Positions 8,205 to 17,217 of a stretch of DNA of 64,000 nucleotides are shown piece by piece. A program made the position numbers and the translations under genes. Source of the stretch: Pseudopedobacter sp038243635 (lineage in GTDB: Bacteria > Bacteroidota > Bacteroidia > Sphingobacteriales > Sphingobacteriaceae); NCBI GenBank assembly GCA_038243635.1, contig JBBSQW010000010.1:1-64000 (forward strand). Direction: 5' to 3'. How positions within the stretch are numbered: the stretch's first letter is position 1; each line of letters begins with the position of its first letter. The notes beneath the pieces are model-generated. The model ran no database searches and was not told the origin of the DNA. It saw only the letters and a list, made by a program, of their open reading frames with translations.

Positions 8205-9536
8205 CTAGTGAAAAACAGGAACAGCTGGAAAATAATATCCAGCATAACTAAGACTACTAACTTTGTCACCACTCTCTTCATTGTGGAAGTAAAGATTGTT
8301 CACTGAGTAGTTTTCCCCATAACCAGATTTTACAGTAGCCAATACCACTTGATTAGTATTTGGGTTGTACTTAATTCCTGCACCGTAAAGTTCTGTACCT
8401 GCCGGTAATGTTATAAATGCAGTAGTTAAGCTGCTTGCATCCCCATCTTTGTATCTGTAAATTGTTTTTGCACCAGAAAAAGAGCCATTAGCGCCAATAA
8501 ATACAGTGTTACTTTTTGTAGATGCAGTAATTGAACCCACATGCCAAGCTCCCCATGAGCCAAACGCGGTAAAAGGAAGTACAATGGTTTCTACCTCTAA
8601 AGTAGTAGGGTTTATTTTAACTAAATTCTTAGCACCTGCCGCCCAAACAGAACCGTCTGGTGTAACGGCGAAAGCCATCTGCATTCCAGCAATTTTTTTA
8701 GCGACCGTATAATCGCTAGCATTTAAAATAACAACGCCATCTCTAGAAGAAAGTGCAAATACATAATTTCCAGCTTTAACCATGTCGCCAACTTGGCCAG
8801 TTACATCAGGTATTTTAGATCCCAAAATTAAATCCGGTAATGAGAGCTGGAATATACCACTGCTTGAGCTTACAAGTGCATGCGTGTCATCAATACCCAC
8901 GAAAGCCCTAAAATCATTTGCTCTTAAAGCTGCAATTCTATTGGTCTCTTTTAAAGTAAAAGCATCTGCTTGAACCAACGGTCCACCTACTTTAGAAACG
9001 ATGTATAATTTATTTTTAAATATAGTTCCGGACGCTAAATTGGTAGATGTAGGATCGAAATTTTTGGTGGGATTTGTTTTTACAAAAACGCTGTCTTCAT
9101 AAGTTTTTGTGTTATACCTATAGAAACTAACAGTACCGGTACCGTGACCAAACCAGCCTTCGTTTATAATGTAAAAACCGTTTTCATACTTTGCCCAAAC
9201 ATGTACGTTGTAATCTGAAGATACCGTACCGCCTTTATTTGTTGCAGAAAATTTGATATTGAAATTTCCTCTTTCTGTTGGCGTAAACGTGTAAACAGAA
9301 TCGGTACCTACAGTTTCGCCATTTAAAACCCATTGATAGCTTAGGCCTTTTTTTAAACTAAGTTTAGGATGTAAAACCAGTTTTTCGCCAACGGTAGTGG
9401 TATCTGCTGATGTAATAATGCCTCCAATAATCTCAGGACTTGGACCATTATCTTTTTTACACGCAGAAAATAAAGCGATTGCTAATACAGGAACCAGTAA
9501 AAATTTTGATCTTACTGCTTTAAAGTTAATATTCAT
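8205..9536 (-). CDS. Surface beta-propeller lipoprotein (DUF5074/YncE-like) with Ig-like N-terminal domain
   Basis: 443 aa. The signal peptide ends in a lipobox ALFSAC, with Cys at about 26. Residues about 35-112 form a PKD/Ig-like domain (YQWVLNGETVG ... FSATNKGGTVSS). Residues about 115-443 repeat the propeller blade pattern (FYIINEGWFGHGTG, KLYIVSKVGG, YVFALSSRDGVVIL, SVWAAGAKNLVKI). It is the last gene of the riboswitch-controlled operon, 27 bp after the gene before it. Propeller lipoproteins of this type beside BtuB include the cobalamin-capturing BtuG of Bacteroides, so a B12- or corrinoid-binding surface role is likely but inferred. Confidence 0.7.
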   Translation of the reverse strand: MNINFKAVRSKFLLVPVLAIALFSACKKDNGPSPEIIGGIITSADTTTVGEKLVLHPKLSLKKGLSYQWVLNGETVGTDSVYTFTPTERGNFNIKFSATNKGGTVSSDYNVHVWAKYENGFYIINEGWFGHGTGTVSFYRYNTKTYEDSVFVKTNPTKNFDPTSTNLASGTIFKNKLYIVSKVGGPLVQADAFTLKETNRIAALRANDFRAFVGIDDTHALVSSSSGIFQLSLPDLILGSKIPDVTGQVGDMVKAGNYVFALSSRDGVVILNASDYTVAKKIAGMQMAFAVTPDGSVWAAGAKNLVKINPTTLEVETIVLPFTAFGSWGAWHVGSITASTKSNTVFIGANGSFSGAKTIYRYKDGDASSLTTAFITLPAGTELYGAGIKYNPNTNQVVLATVKSGYGENYSVNNLYFHNEESGDKVSSLSYAGYYFPAVPVFH

Positions 9537-9563
9537 GTTAAATTTATTAATTTGATTGATTTG

Positions 9564-10445
9564 TTATTTAATTAAACTAAGATCTGCAATGCCAGAAACT
9601 TCCGTAGAAAGTTCTCCTAACCAGCCCATATTGTAAGGAATGCCATTTTGTATTTTAATAAAGTCTACCCCTTTTAAGCTTACCTTTTTGCCATTTTCAT
9701 CTACCGCATTAGAAATATCGACTTTATCTCCGTTGGGCGTGTTATCTGCATAGCCAAAAGCAAAAGCAACACTTTTTATGTTTGATGGGTTACTGTCGTC
9801 AATATTACGAGTAGGTAATAAAGTGCCTTTTAAGGTGTAAGTATCAGCAATTACAGCTAACGGATAGTAGGCCTGCTTATGAAAAGTATTAGTTTTTACA
9901 GATCCGCTTTTACCCTTACTATCTATCCAAGTTACGTCATCAGTTGCTGCAGCTGGACGTTTGTATGTTATTGAATAGTTGCGCAGGTAGCCAACACTGT
10001 CGGTTTCACTTCCGCTAAGCTCATACCAAATATCATCTGGTTTGCCATTACCATTAAGGTCTTCCATTACCCAAATAACACCGGGTTCTGCAAAGTTGGC
10101 TATCGCATTTCCGTAAACTACAATGTCTTCGCCATCTCCGTTGATAACAGTATGGTCGAATCCAAGCGTAATGTAACCGCCAAAAGAACCTAAAGAAACA
10201 AAGCCTTTTTTACCTAAAAGACCTTTTGCAGCGGTAGAATCTGCAATGCTGGTATTAATGAACTGGCCGGGAGCGGGCATAAATTCAAATAATGTGCTTA
10301 CATAAGCTTTGCTTTCCGTAGTTATCGGCCTGATAGGAGCTTCTAGGACTATTTTGTCGTCTTTTTTACAGCTAAACAAGAATAGTACTTGAAGCGTTAA
10401 TAAACCGTAAATCCAATTGTTTTTTTGATTGATTGATGTTTTCAT
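9564..10445 (-). CDS. Surface lipoprotein of the cobalamin operon, function unknown
   Basis: 293 aa with a signal peptide and lipobox FLFSC (Cys about 26). A recognisable block reads DIVVYGNAIANFAEPGVIWVMEDLNGNGKPDDIWYELSGSE (about 108-148), including a DLNGNGKPDD calcium-binding-like loop. I have seen this pattern in Bacteroidota cell-surface proteins but cannot name a characterised family with certainty. It lies between two propeller lipoproteins, downstream of BtuB and under the cobalamin riboswitch, so a part in corrinoid capture (possibly analogous to BtuH) is the best inference. Spacing to the upstream gene is 14 bp. Confidence 0.65.
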   Translation of the reverse strand: MKTSINQKNNWIYGLLTLQVLFLFSCKKDDKIVLEAPIRPITTESKAYVSTLFEFMPAPGQFINTSIADSTAAKGLLGKKGFVSLGSFGGYITLGFDHTVINGDGEDIVVYGNAIANFAEPGVIWVMEDLNGNGKPDDIWYELSGSETDSVGYLRNYSITYKRPAAATDDVTWIDSKGKSGSVKTNTFHKQAYYPLAVIADTYTLKGTLLPTRNIDDSNPSNIKSVAFAFGYADNTPNGDKVDISNAVDENGKKVSLKGVDFIKIQNGIPYNMGWLGELSTEVSGIADLSLIK

Positions 10446-10459
10446 TTTTTGTTGTTTGT

Positions 10460-11599
10460 TTATTTATAAATAAAAGTCATGTGCGCAGGAATGTCGCCCG
10501 TGGCTATCGACCACTTCTTGCGTCCGCTTGAATCGAAGCAGAAGAGCGTTCCCGGAGATACATAATTACCTGCGTCTGTTATTAAAACGTCTTTAGTTTG
10601 GGGATTGACAATGATTCCGTAAGGCACACTTATCTGTTTTTCTGTGCCATCGTTTATAAATTTCCCGGACAATACTTTTTCGTTTTTAACATCAAGCGTG
10701 GTATAAGAAATTTCGTTCTCTTGTTTAGGATAATTCCATGCGGTGCTGATGATGTAAGCGGTATCGCCCAAAATGCACATGTTGCTTACTGGTACATCAA
10801 ACTGATGTTTTACCAAATCTGTGTGAGTATCTATTACATAGAGTTTAGAGGGAACATCATAATAGTTTCCTCTTGAACTCACGTATAAATCGCCGTAAGC
10901 GTCAACTTTAACTTGATTTAAGTTGATGGCAACATCTATTCTTTTAATTTCTGAAAAAGAATTAAGGTCTATGACAGAAAGTGTGCGTTCATAGTTCGGC
11001 GGACTATAACCGCCAGAGTTTGCAACATATAGTTTGTTGTTAACCACAGCCATTTCTTCGGGCTGCCGGCCAACCATTACTTTCCTAGTAATTTCTAAAC
11101 TAGCAGTATCTAGTTCTGCAACAATGCCGTTTGGGGCAGATGCGTCACCCACTTTCCCTAAGTATGCGCTGATGTACGCTTTGCCGTTGCCAAATGCCAT
11201 AGAACGGCAGTTTAACAAGTCAATCTGTTTGATGCGCTTATAAGTGTGTTTGTCTAAAACTTCAATTTTGTTAGATACATTAATCACTACGTAAAGCTTG
11301 CTCCCATAAACCGCAATATCATTTCCAACATCTCCCAACCCTTTGGTAGCAGTTGGATTTGCCTGACCAAAAATATTTCGGTGGTATATTCCAGTTTGGT
11401 AATCAATATAATCTAACGAAGCTTTGTTCATATTCATATTACCTTCGTTCAGCAAAAACAGTCCAGCAATGTTACTGTTAGTTTCGGGAGTGAAAAGCGT
11501 TTCTTGCTGTGCAGGGGTTACTTTAGGCTCTTTTCGGCAGGCGACTGTTAATACCAATATGGCACTAACCAGTAAGATGATATGGTTGTATTTTTTCAT
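10460..11599 (-). CDS. BtuG-like beta-propeller lipoprotein, probable corrinoid-capture protein
   Basis: 379 aa. Signal peptide with lipobox VLTVAC (Cys about 21). Repeated blade motifs follow (KLYVVINVSNKIEVLD, KAYISAYLGKVGD, KLYVANSGGYSPPNYERTLSVIDL, DLYVSSRGNYYDVPSKLYVID), consistent with a seven-bladed propeller of the YncE/DUF5074 type. In Bacteroides thetaiotaomicron such a protein, BtuG, sits on BtuB and binds cobalamin very tightly. Here the start codon overlaps the btuB stop by 4 bp (ATGA), which fits a stoichiometric partner. The BtuG assignment rests on context and fold pattern, not on alignment. Confidence 0.7.
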   Translation of the reverse strand: MKKYNHIILLVSAILVLTVACRKEPKVTPAQQETLFTPETNSNIAGLFLLNEGNMNMNKASLDYIDYQTGIYHRNIFGQANPTATKGLGDVGNDIAVYGSKLYVVINVSNKIEVLDKHTYKRIKQIDLLNCRSMAFGNGKAYISAYLGKVGDASAPNGIVAELDTASLEITRKVMVGRQPEEMAVVNNKLYVANSGGYSPPNYERTLSVIDLNSFSEIKRIDVAINLNQVKVDAYGDLYVSSRGNYYDVPSKLYVIDTHTDLVKHQFDVPVSNMCILGDTAYIISTAWNYPKQENEISYTTLDVKNEKVLSGKFINDGTEKQISVPYGIIVNPQTKDVLITDAGNYVSPGTLFCFDSSGRKKWSIATGDIPAHMTFIYK

Positions 11600-13620
11600 A
11601 TTGTATAGGATAAAGTGAGGCGGTAAAAGCGACGGGGCAATGGAAAATTAGCAACTATTTCTCGGTCTTGATTGAAGATGTTGTTAAGCTCTGCCATTAA
11701 ACGGAAAGGGTGTGTTTTTAGAGTTTTCTGGTAACCAAAAGATAAATCATGTGTGTAAAAAGGCTCTAAATAATTGTAAATGCTATTTTGCTGATTACTC
11801 AGTTGGCTGTAACGCTCGCCAGAATATAAATAGCTGTAATTAAATTGCCAGTTTTGCCAATCTATGTTTGCAGTTACAGAACCACTATTTACAGGGATAT
11901 AAGGAATGTTAAATGAGCTCCGGTTTCCAGCAGTAACATCTCTCGCTTGTTGATAAGTGTAATTTACGCTTCCGCTGAAACTTAAAAGTGACGTAATGTT
12001 TTTCTGATATTGAAGATTAGTTTCTATCCCTTTAATTTTTACTTCACCAATATTGTACATAATCCACCGGTATAAATTAGTTCCCGGGATGGCTACAATT
12101 TTATCGCTAACGGTATTGTAAAAAGCATCTGTTTTTAAGGTTAATGAATGATTTTTTCCAGATTTTAGGGTAAATCCTAAATTATATTGAGTGGCTTTTT
12201 CTGGTTTTAATTGAGCAGTCCCTACAAAGGTGTAATACAAATCATTAAAGGTTGGCATTCTAAAAATCTCTTTATAAAAGGCTCTCAGGTAAAATTCTTT
12301 TTTTGCAAATGGCTGCCAGGATGCTAAGATTGCTGGTGTTAATTTCTGCTGGTGGCCCGCACTATTGTATTGTTTTACTTCGTCATGCACAAAAGTTTCT
12401 AATAGGTTTGCCTGTAAATTAAATTGCGACAGGTGAAAAGAGGTCGCAATTGCAGTATACAGTTGATGCCTGCGTGGGTAAGCGAACCGGTAAAGATTAG
12501 CGTCCAGTGTATTATATTGGTAGTCTGTAGATAAGCTGATGTCCCAAATAGAAGAAATACGGTATTGTTGCGCTAAAGAAAAATACGCTTCTTGCTGATG
12601 AAAGCGGTTATCTAATAAGCCATTGGTACTTACAATTTCGGGGTCTAAATAGCGCTGATAGTCATTTGCATATTTAGCGTTTAACATCAACTTATATCTA
12701 TTCCTTTTGGGAAGATTAAAGGTTGCTTGTACAAACGAATTACGATCCCATTGCTTTTGGGTGTAATCAAACTTATTGGCAACAACTGCGCCTGGCAAAC
12801 CTCTGTTTGATTGGTAGTTGTAAATCTGTATATGCCAAGTGCTGCTGTCTTTTAGATTTCCAAAAAGAGCGGCTTCCATGCGGTATGCAGTAATAGCTGT
12901 GTTGCTACGTAACGCAGTGGTGTCATAAACGCCGTTTGTATAACTAAAAGGATAACGTCCATTGGCTGTTAAATACTCTGTACTTACATAACTGGCTATA
13001 TTTTTATCCCATTTTTGCTCCCATAAGACCGATGGGTTTAGCAAGCCAAAAGAGCCACCTTTTAAGTTTAAACCAATATTTGTTTGCTTACCCTCGGTAA
13101 AAGTGGGTTTACGCGATTTTAGATAAATAGAACTTGCAGAAGCAAAAGCTTTAGCTGGGATAAAGATTTGGTTTTTTTGTCCGTTAAACAGGCTGATGGC
13201 TTCTATATGATCTAAAGAAAATTTGCCTAAATCTACCTGACCATTTTGAGCATTTCCAATTTGTACACCGTCATAAAAAACAGCGGTATGGTTGGTGCCC
13301 AAGCTGCGGACATTAACAGTTTTTAAACCGCCAATACCGCCATAATCTTTAAGCTGAACACCGGTGAAATATCTAATAGCATCTGCAACCGAGAGGCTGT
13401 TAAGCCTTTGTAATTGTTTGCCAGAAATGGTCTGAACTGGACTTACAGAAAAGCTATCTTCTGCTCTAAATGCTTGTACTTTAACTTCTTTTAAATGATA
13501 AACTGCGCTAGTATCTCGTTCTTTTTCTTGTGCATGCAGCGGTGTGAATAAGCTAAAAAAGCAAATCAGTACTGTAAGCAGCAAACACTTAAAATTAAAA
13601 TAAAATTCTTTTACCTGCAT
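11596..13620 (-). CDS. btuB: TonB-dependent outer membrane cobalamin receptor (BtuB-type)
   Basis: 674 aa. Signal peptide to about residue 30, then a TonB-box/plug region (VYHLKEVKVQAFR, then VSPVQTISGKQLQRLNSLSVADAIRYFTGVQLKDYGGIGGLKTVNVRSLGTN), and a 22-strand-type barrel ending with an aromatic-terminated strand (RLTLSYTI). The substrate is assigned from the cobalamin riboswitch directly upstream and the BtuG-like lipoprotein directly downstream; the sequence alone says only TonB-dependent receptor. It is first in a four-gene operon. The roughly 100-bp leader between riboswitch and ATG would carry the expression platform. Confidence 0.85.
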   Translation of the reverse strand: MQVKEFYFNFKCLLLTVLICFFSLFTPLHAQEKERDTSAVYHLKEVKVQAFRAEDSFSVSPVQTISGKQLQRLNSLSVADAIRYFTGVQLKDYGGIGGLKTVNVRSLGTNHTAVFYDGVQIGNAQNGQVDLGKFSLDHIEAISLFNGQKNQIFIPAKAFASASSIYLKSRKPTFTEGKQTNIGLNLKGGSFGLLNPSVLWEQKWDKNIASYVSTEYLTANGRYPFSYTNGVYDTTALRSNTAITAYRMEAALFGNLKDSSTWHIQIYNYQSNRGLPGAVVANKFDYTQKQWDRNSFVQATFNLPKRNRYKLMLNAKYANDYQRYLDPEIVSTNGLLDNRFHQQEAYFSLAQQYRISSIWDISLSTDYQYNTLDANLYRFAYPRRHQLYTAIATSFHLSQFNLQANLLETFVHDEVKQYNSAGHQQKLTPAILASWQPFAKKEFYLRAFYKEIFRMPTFNDLYYTFVGTAQLKPEKATQYNLGFTLKSGKNHSLTLKTDAFYNTVSDKIVAIPGTNLYRWIMYNIGEVKIKGIETNLQYQKNITSLLSFSGSVNYTYQQARDVTAGNRSSFNIPYIPVNSGSVTANIDWQNWQFNYSYLYSGERYSQLSNQQNSIYNYLEPFYTHDLSFGYQKTLKTHPFRLMAELNNIFNQDREIVANFPLPRRFYRLTLSYTI

Positions 13621-13724
13621 GAATAAATTACTTCATACGTGGCAAACGAAAACGGCGAAAGAAATGAAAAACCTACGGCAAATTCATTCCAGCTTCAGTC
13701 CACGAAAGCTACGAATTGTTAAAT

Positions 13725-13888
13725 GCTTGGCAGGTATTCTGACTTACTCTCCTTGTCCGCCTTCCCATCGGTAAAAACCAACAGTGGCAAAAGAATGGAC
13801 TTGGTTGAAAAGAGCTTACAGCTGCGGGACAGTTCCAGATTTACACCGGATTCCCTTTTAATTCCAAACGTGGAAACCAAAAGCGCTG
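13725..13888 (-). ncRNA. Cobalamin riboswitch (B12 element) controlling the btuB operon
   Basis: Read on the minus strand, the conserved B12 box is present: GGGAATCCGGTGTAAATC, then GGAACTGTCCCGCAGCTGTAAGC in two short steps, and the 3' closing segment GTAAGTCAGAATACCTGCC near 13731-13750. These are the diagnostic blocks of the AdoCbl/cobalamin riboswitch. It lies about 105 bp before the btuB start codon. Adenosyl- or related cobalamin binding should switch the operon off. Confidence 0.95.
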
Positions 13889-13896
13889 CAAAGGTA
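13889..13896 (-). promoter_or_regulatory. -7 promoter element of the btuB operon
   Basis: The minus strand reads TACCTTTG, a perfect TAnnTTTG Bacteroidota -7 box, placed so that transcription would start at about 13884, just at the 5' edge of the riboswitch. No convincing -33 TTTG is visible. A one-mismatch TGAT-N4-ATCA palindrome (GTGACTAAAATCAC, 13924-13937) lies upstream. Confidence 0.55.
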
Positions 13897-14067
13897 AGTA
13901 ATTAATGGAGTAAAAAGATTTTTGTGACTAAAATCACTTTGAGTTGCGGGCTTAGCATTGGTAAGTAGCAAAAAGATTTTAAAAAATTCGATCGTTTTTA
14001 AGATCAAAAAACAATCGAAATAATAAATGAAGAGGTCTTCTAAAAAAAAATATCCTTAACTAAACCT

Positions 14068-14508
14068 TTAATCCTCAGGTTGCAACCTCGTAGCAATGGC
14101 AATCCTATTCCAAGCGTTTATCGCCACAATACACATGATAATTTGCCCAATTTCAACTTCAGAAAATAGTTTTAAACCTGCAGCATAAGTCTCGTCAGAT
14201 AAACCGCCATTACTAATTAGCGTAACCTCTTCTGTAAAAGCTAAGATCACTCGCTCTCTTTCGTTAAATAAGGCAGTCTCTTTCCAAGCGTTTAATAAGT
14301 AAATCCTCTTCTCTGTTTCACCAAGTTTTCTCGCGTCAACGGTATGCATATTTAAACAAAAGGCACACTGGTTAATTTGTGACGCTCTAATTTTAATCAG
14401 CTCTTTTTCAATTGCAGATAGAGAAACTTTGTGTAACGCTTTCTCTAAACCAATTAATGCTTTATAAGCATCGGGCTGTATTTTAGCCATATTCATTCTT
14501 ACTTCCAT
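14068..14508 (-). CDS. Carboxymuconolactone decarboxylase/AhpD-like protein
   Basis: 146 aa, the normal length of single-domain AhpD-like proteins. The catalytic motif INQCAFCLNMHTVDAR gives C48, C51 and H55, the redox pair plus histidine of alkylhydroperoxidase-type proteins, and the helix IKIRASQ precedes it. A thiol-dependent (alkyl)hydroperoxide reductase role is expected, cytoplasmic. It stands alone on the minus strand. A frameshifted copy of its C-terminal third is at 1604-1715. An alternative start at 14496 (second in-frame Met) is possible. Confidence 0.85.
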   Translation of the reverse strand: MEVRMNMAKIQPDAYKALIGLEKALHKVSLSAIEKELIKIRASQINQCAFCLNMHTVDARKLGETEKRIYLLNAWKETALFNERERVILAFTEEVTLISNGGLSDETYAAGLKLFSEVEIGQIIMCIVAINAWNRIAIATRLQPED

Positions 14509-14665
14509 TGTTTTAATTATTTAATGAAACAAACCTAGACTTTTGTGATTGCCGAAAAGTTGATTTATTGTAGTGATTTTGCTTTTTAACAACCGTTAAA
14601 TAACGCTAAATATTGTGTGAAAACTTGTAAGTAATAGGATATAATATCAATCTAAAAAATGAAAA

Positions 14666-15895
14666 TTAATGCATCACAAAGTTTTCTGCAGAACTATCAA
14701 CTTCTGTCATTTCCGTAATATTTTTTCGTCCTAGCAAAAGCACCGATAATGCAATTAAGGAAGTAGCGCTCATTACCACCGTCATTGGTATGGAAGACGG
14801 AATGTCTATCAATCCGATTGCCAAAGATGCCAAAGCACCAGCGCCCAGTTGTATAGCGCCCATTAAGGAAGACGCTGTTCCGGCATTATCAGAAAACGGA
14901 GCTAGGGAAAGTGCCACACCATTTGGGTTTGCAATACCAATACAGCACAGAAAAAGAAAAAGCATGATTGTGGTTTCATACAATCCAAACCAATTAAATA
15001 ACGCACCCAATACAAAAACAAAAGCAATAATTAATTGTGCAATTAATGCAATAGGAATGATTTGTTCGCTTTTGAATTTCTTTAACAAAATGTTATTTAC
15101 TTGGCTTGCGCCGATGAAACCCACAGAAAGAATAGCAAAAATCCATCCGTAGGCAGTTTCGCTCACTTTGTAAATATCCATATAAACCAATGGCGAACTG
15201 GAGATGTAAGCAAACAAGCCCGAAAAGGAAAAAGCACCCGCGAAAGTGTAGGTATAAAACTGCGGATTAACTAACACGACTTTAAAACCATTTAAAATAG
15301 GTCTCGGTTTCAAAGATAAAGATGGATTTCCTTTAAAACCTTCGGGCAAAAAGAAAAACACAACCACAAAAATCACGATTGCTATAATCGCCAATGCATA
15401 AAACACAGATTGCCAACCCAAGCTTGCTGTTAAGTAACCACCTGCAGTAGGTGCAATCATAGGTGATGCACCAACAACCAGCATTAGTAAAGCAAAGATT
15501 TTTGCATTTTCTTTCACCGGGAAAAAATCTCGAACCATAGCCATTCCTGCAACTGCTGCAGCGCAACTTCCAATGGCTTGTATAAAGCGTAAAGCAATTA
15601 ACGATTCTATATTATGAGATTGGGCGCAACCAATTGAAGCCAAAATATAAACCACCAATCCAATGTACAAAGGTTTTTTTCTTCCGAATTTATCTAATAA
15701 CGGTCCGTACAATAGCTGACCTAAAGAAATACCGACAAAAAAACTAGCCAACGATAAGGAAACTTGGTTTATATTGGTGTTTAAATCTTTTGCAATGGCA
15801 GGGAAACCTGGCAAATACATATCAATTGAAAATGGTCCTAATGTGGTTAATGTTCCTAATATTAAAACAAGAAATATGTGCCTTTTACGCGTCAT
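14666..15895 (-). CDS. Bcr/CflA-family multidrug efflux MFS transporter
   Basis: 409 aa from the ATG at 15895 (MTRKRHIFLVLILG); the longer frame beginning at 15934 would add a hydrophilic leader before TM1. The DHA1 signature for this group is present: LGPFSIDMYLPGFPAIAKDL in TM1 and GQLLYGPLLDKFGRKKPL as the loop 2-3 motif A. Twelve membrane segments are visible. It exports drugs or amino-acid-like substrates using the proton gradient in the inner membrane. The substrate cannot be read from sequence. No regulator is adjacent. Confidence 0.88.
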   Translation of the reverse strand: MTRKRHIFLVLILGTLTTLGPFSIDMYLPGFPAIAKDLNTNINQVSLSLASFFVGISLGQLLYGPLLDKFGRKKPLYIGLVVYILASIGCAQSHNIESLIALRFIQAIGSCAAAVAGMAMVRDFFPVKENAKIFALLMLVVGASPMIAPTAGGYLTASLGWQSVFYALAIIAIVIFVVVFFFLPEGFKGNPSLSLKPRPILNGFKVVLVNPQFYTYTFAGAFSFSGLFAYISSSPLVYMDIYKVSETAYGWIFAILSVGFIGASQVNNILLKKFKSEQIIPIALIAQLIIAFVFVLGALFNWFGLYETTIMLFLFLCCIGIANPNGVALSLAPFSDNAGTASSLMGAIQLGAGALASLAIGLIDIPSSIPMTVVMSATSLIALSVLLLGRKNITEMTEVDSSAENFVMH

Positions 15896-16033
15896 TAATT
15901 TTTGTGTTGTTAAAAATAAGCCGCAAAGATGCATTTTTATGCTTTTGCTTTGTGTGAGTTGGAGTAAAGATTTTGTTCTTATAACTAATCACTCAGTTTT
16001 TAAATAAAAAAAATTGCTTAATATAGAGATAAT

Positions 16034-17071
16034 CTATGCTTTAGCTTTTAACGCTTCACGTACTTTTGGAGCAATTTTATCACCAAATAACGCTATGGAT
16101 TTCATCATTTCTTGGTGTGATGGACCACCAACATCCATGTGTGCCGAGAATCTGGTCAAACCAAAAAGTTCTTCTACCTGCAAAATTTTATCGATTGCTT
16201 CATTTGCATCACCAATAATCAATGCGCCTTGATCGCTTCTGCCGTAAGTAAATTGACTTTTTTGATAAGATGGCCAACCTCTGGATTTACCAACTCTATC
16301 CATTTGAGACGAATATAGTGGGTAATAATAATCCGAAACTGCATTGCTATCATCACCAAAAAAGCAATGCATGTGAACACCTAACTGCATTTTCTGTATA
16401 TCATGACCGTGATGCTGATAAACATCTTGATAATATTTGAACAACGGTTTAAACTGAGCCGGACTTCCACCAATAATCGCAAAAATAACTGGTAAGCCAA
16501 GTCTTGCAGCCCGTTCTACAGATTCTGGAGTACCACCAACCGCAACCCATACGTTTAAATGATCATTTACAGCTCTTGGTAAAATGGATTGGTTTTTTAA
16601 TGCCGGACGAAACTTTCCGCTCCAAGTAATTGGGTTTTCTTGATTAATCTTGAGTAACAGCTCAAGTTTTTCTTCAAAAAGTTCGTGGTAATCGTTTATA
16701 TTTTGTCCGTATAACGGAAAAGATTCTGTAAAACTCCCTCTGCCAACAATTAATTCTGCTCTGCAGTTAGAAATTAAGTCAATCGTTGCAAAACTTTGGT
16801 AAAGCTTTACAGGGTCTGCAGAACTTAAAACAGAAACGCCGCTGCCTAATTTGATGTTTTTGGTAACTGTGGACGCTGCAGCTAAAATAATTTCAGGAAC
16901 GGAAACTGCGTAATCTGACCGGTGATGTTCGCCGATATTGAAAAAATCAAGTCCTAATTGATCCATTAGTTTAACCTCTTCAATGATTTCTTGTAAGCGT
17001 TGTTGTGCTGGTTGCGCTTTTCCGTTTGCATCATGATGCAGATCGCCAAACATTCCAATACCTAATTCCAT
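16034..17071 (-). CDS. LLM-class flavin-dependent oxidoreductase (luciferase-like)
   Basis: 345 aa, one bacterial-luciferase-like TIM barrel. Characteristic parts are the N-terminal strand ELGIGMFGDLHHD, GLDFFNIGEHHRSDYAVSVPEIILAA (about 40-66), IKLGSGVSVLSSADPVKLYQSFATIDLIS, ELIVGRGSF and VWVAVGGTPESVERAARLGLPVIFAI. FMN-dependent monooxygenase chemistry is expected; the substrate is unknown. The closest general group is the YhbW/luciferase-alpha-like class. It is monocistronic in appearance, with a terminator from the next gene upstream at 17163-17200. Confidence 0.88.
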   Translation of the reverse strand: MELGIGMFGDLHHDANGKAQPAQQRLQEIIEEVKLMDQLGLDFFNIGEHHRSDYAVSVPEIILAAASTVTKNIKLGSGVSVLSSADPVKLYQSFATIDLISNCRAELIVGRGSFTESFPLYGQNINDYHELFEEKLELLLKINQENPITWSGKFRPALKNQSILPRAVNDHLNVWVAVGGTPESVERAARLGLPVIFAIIGGSPAQFKPLFKYYQDVYQHHGHDIQKMQLGVHMHCFFGDDSNAVSDYYYPLYSSQMDRVGKSRGWPSYQKSQFTYGRSDQGALIIGDANEAIDKILQVEELFGLTRFSAHMDVGGPSHQEMMKSIALFGDKIAPKVREALKAKA

Positions 17072-17162
17072 AGCCTAATTTTGAAAAGACAAATATAATG
17101 GTGTTTAACCATATAATTTTGAGACAAAGTAAAAATTACGTTAGCAAGAAATATTTGCAAAA

Positions 17163-17200
17163 AAAAAACGCTACTTCGAAAAATCGGAGTAGCGTTTTTT
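17163..17200 (-). terminator. Bidirectional-looking terminator after the 17.2-17.6 kb lipoprotein gene
   Basis: ACGCTACTTCGA and TCGGAGTAGCGT form a long stem around AAAA, flanked by A-runs on the left and T-runs on the right, so it can terminate in both directions. It lies 18 bp beyond the stop codon of the minus-strand lipoprotein gene. Confidence 0.85.
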
Positions 17201-17217
17201 GTGAGTTTTAAATTCAA

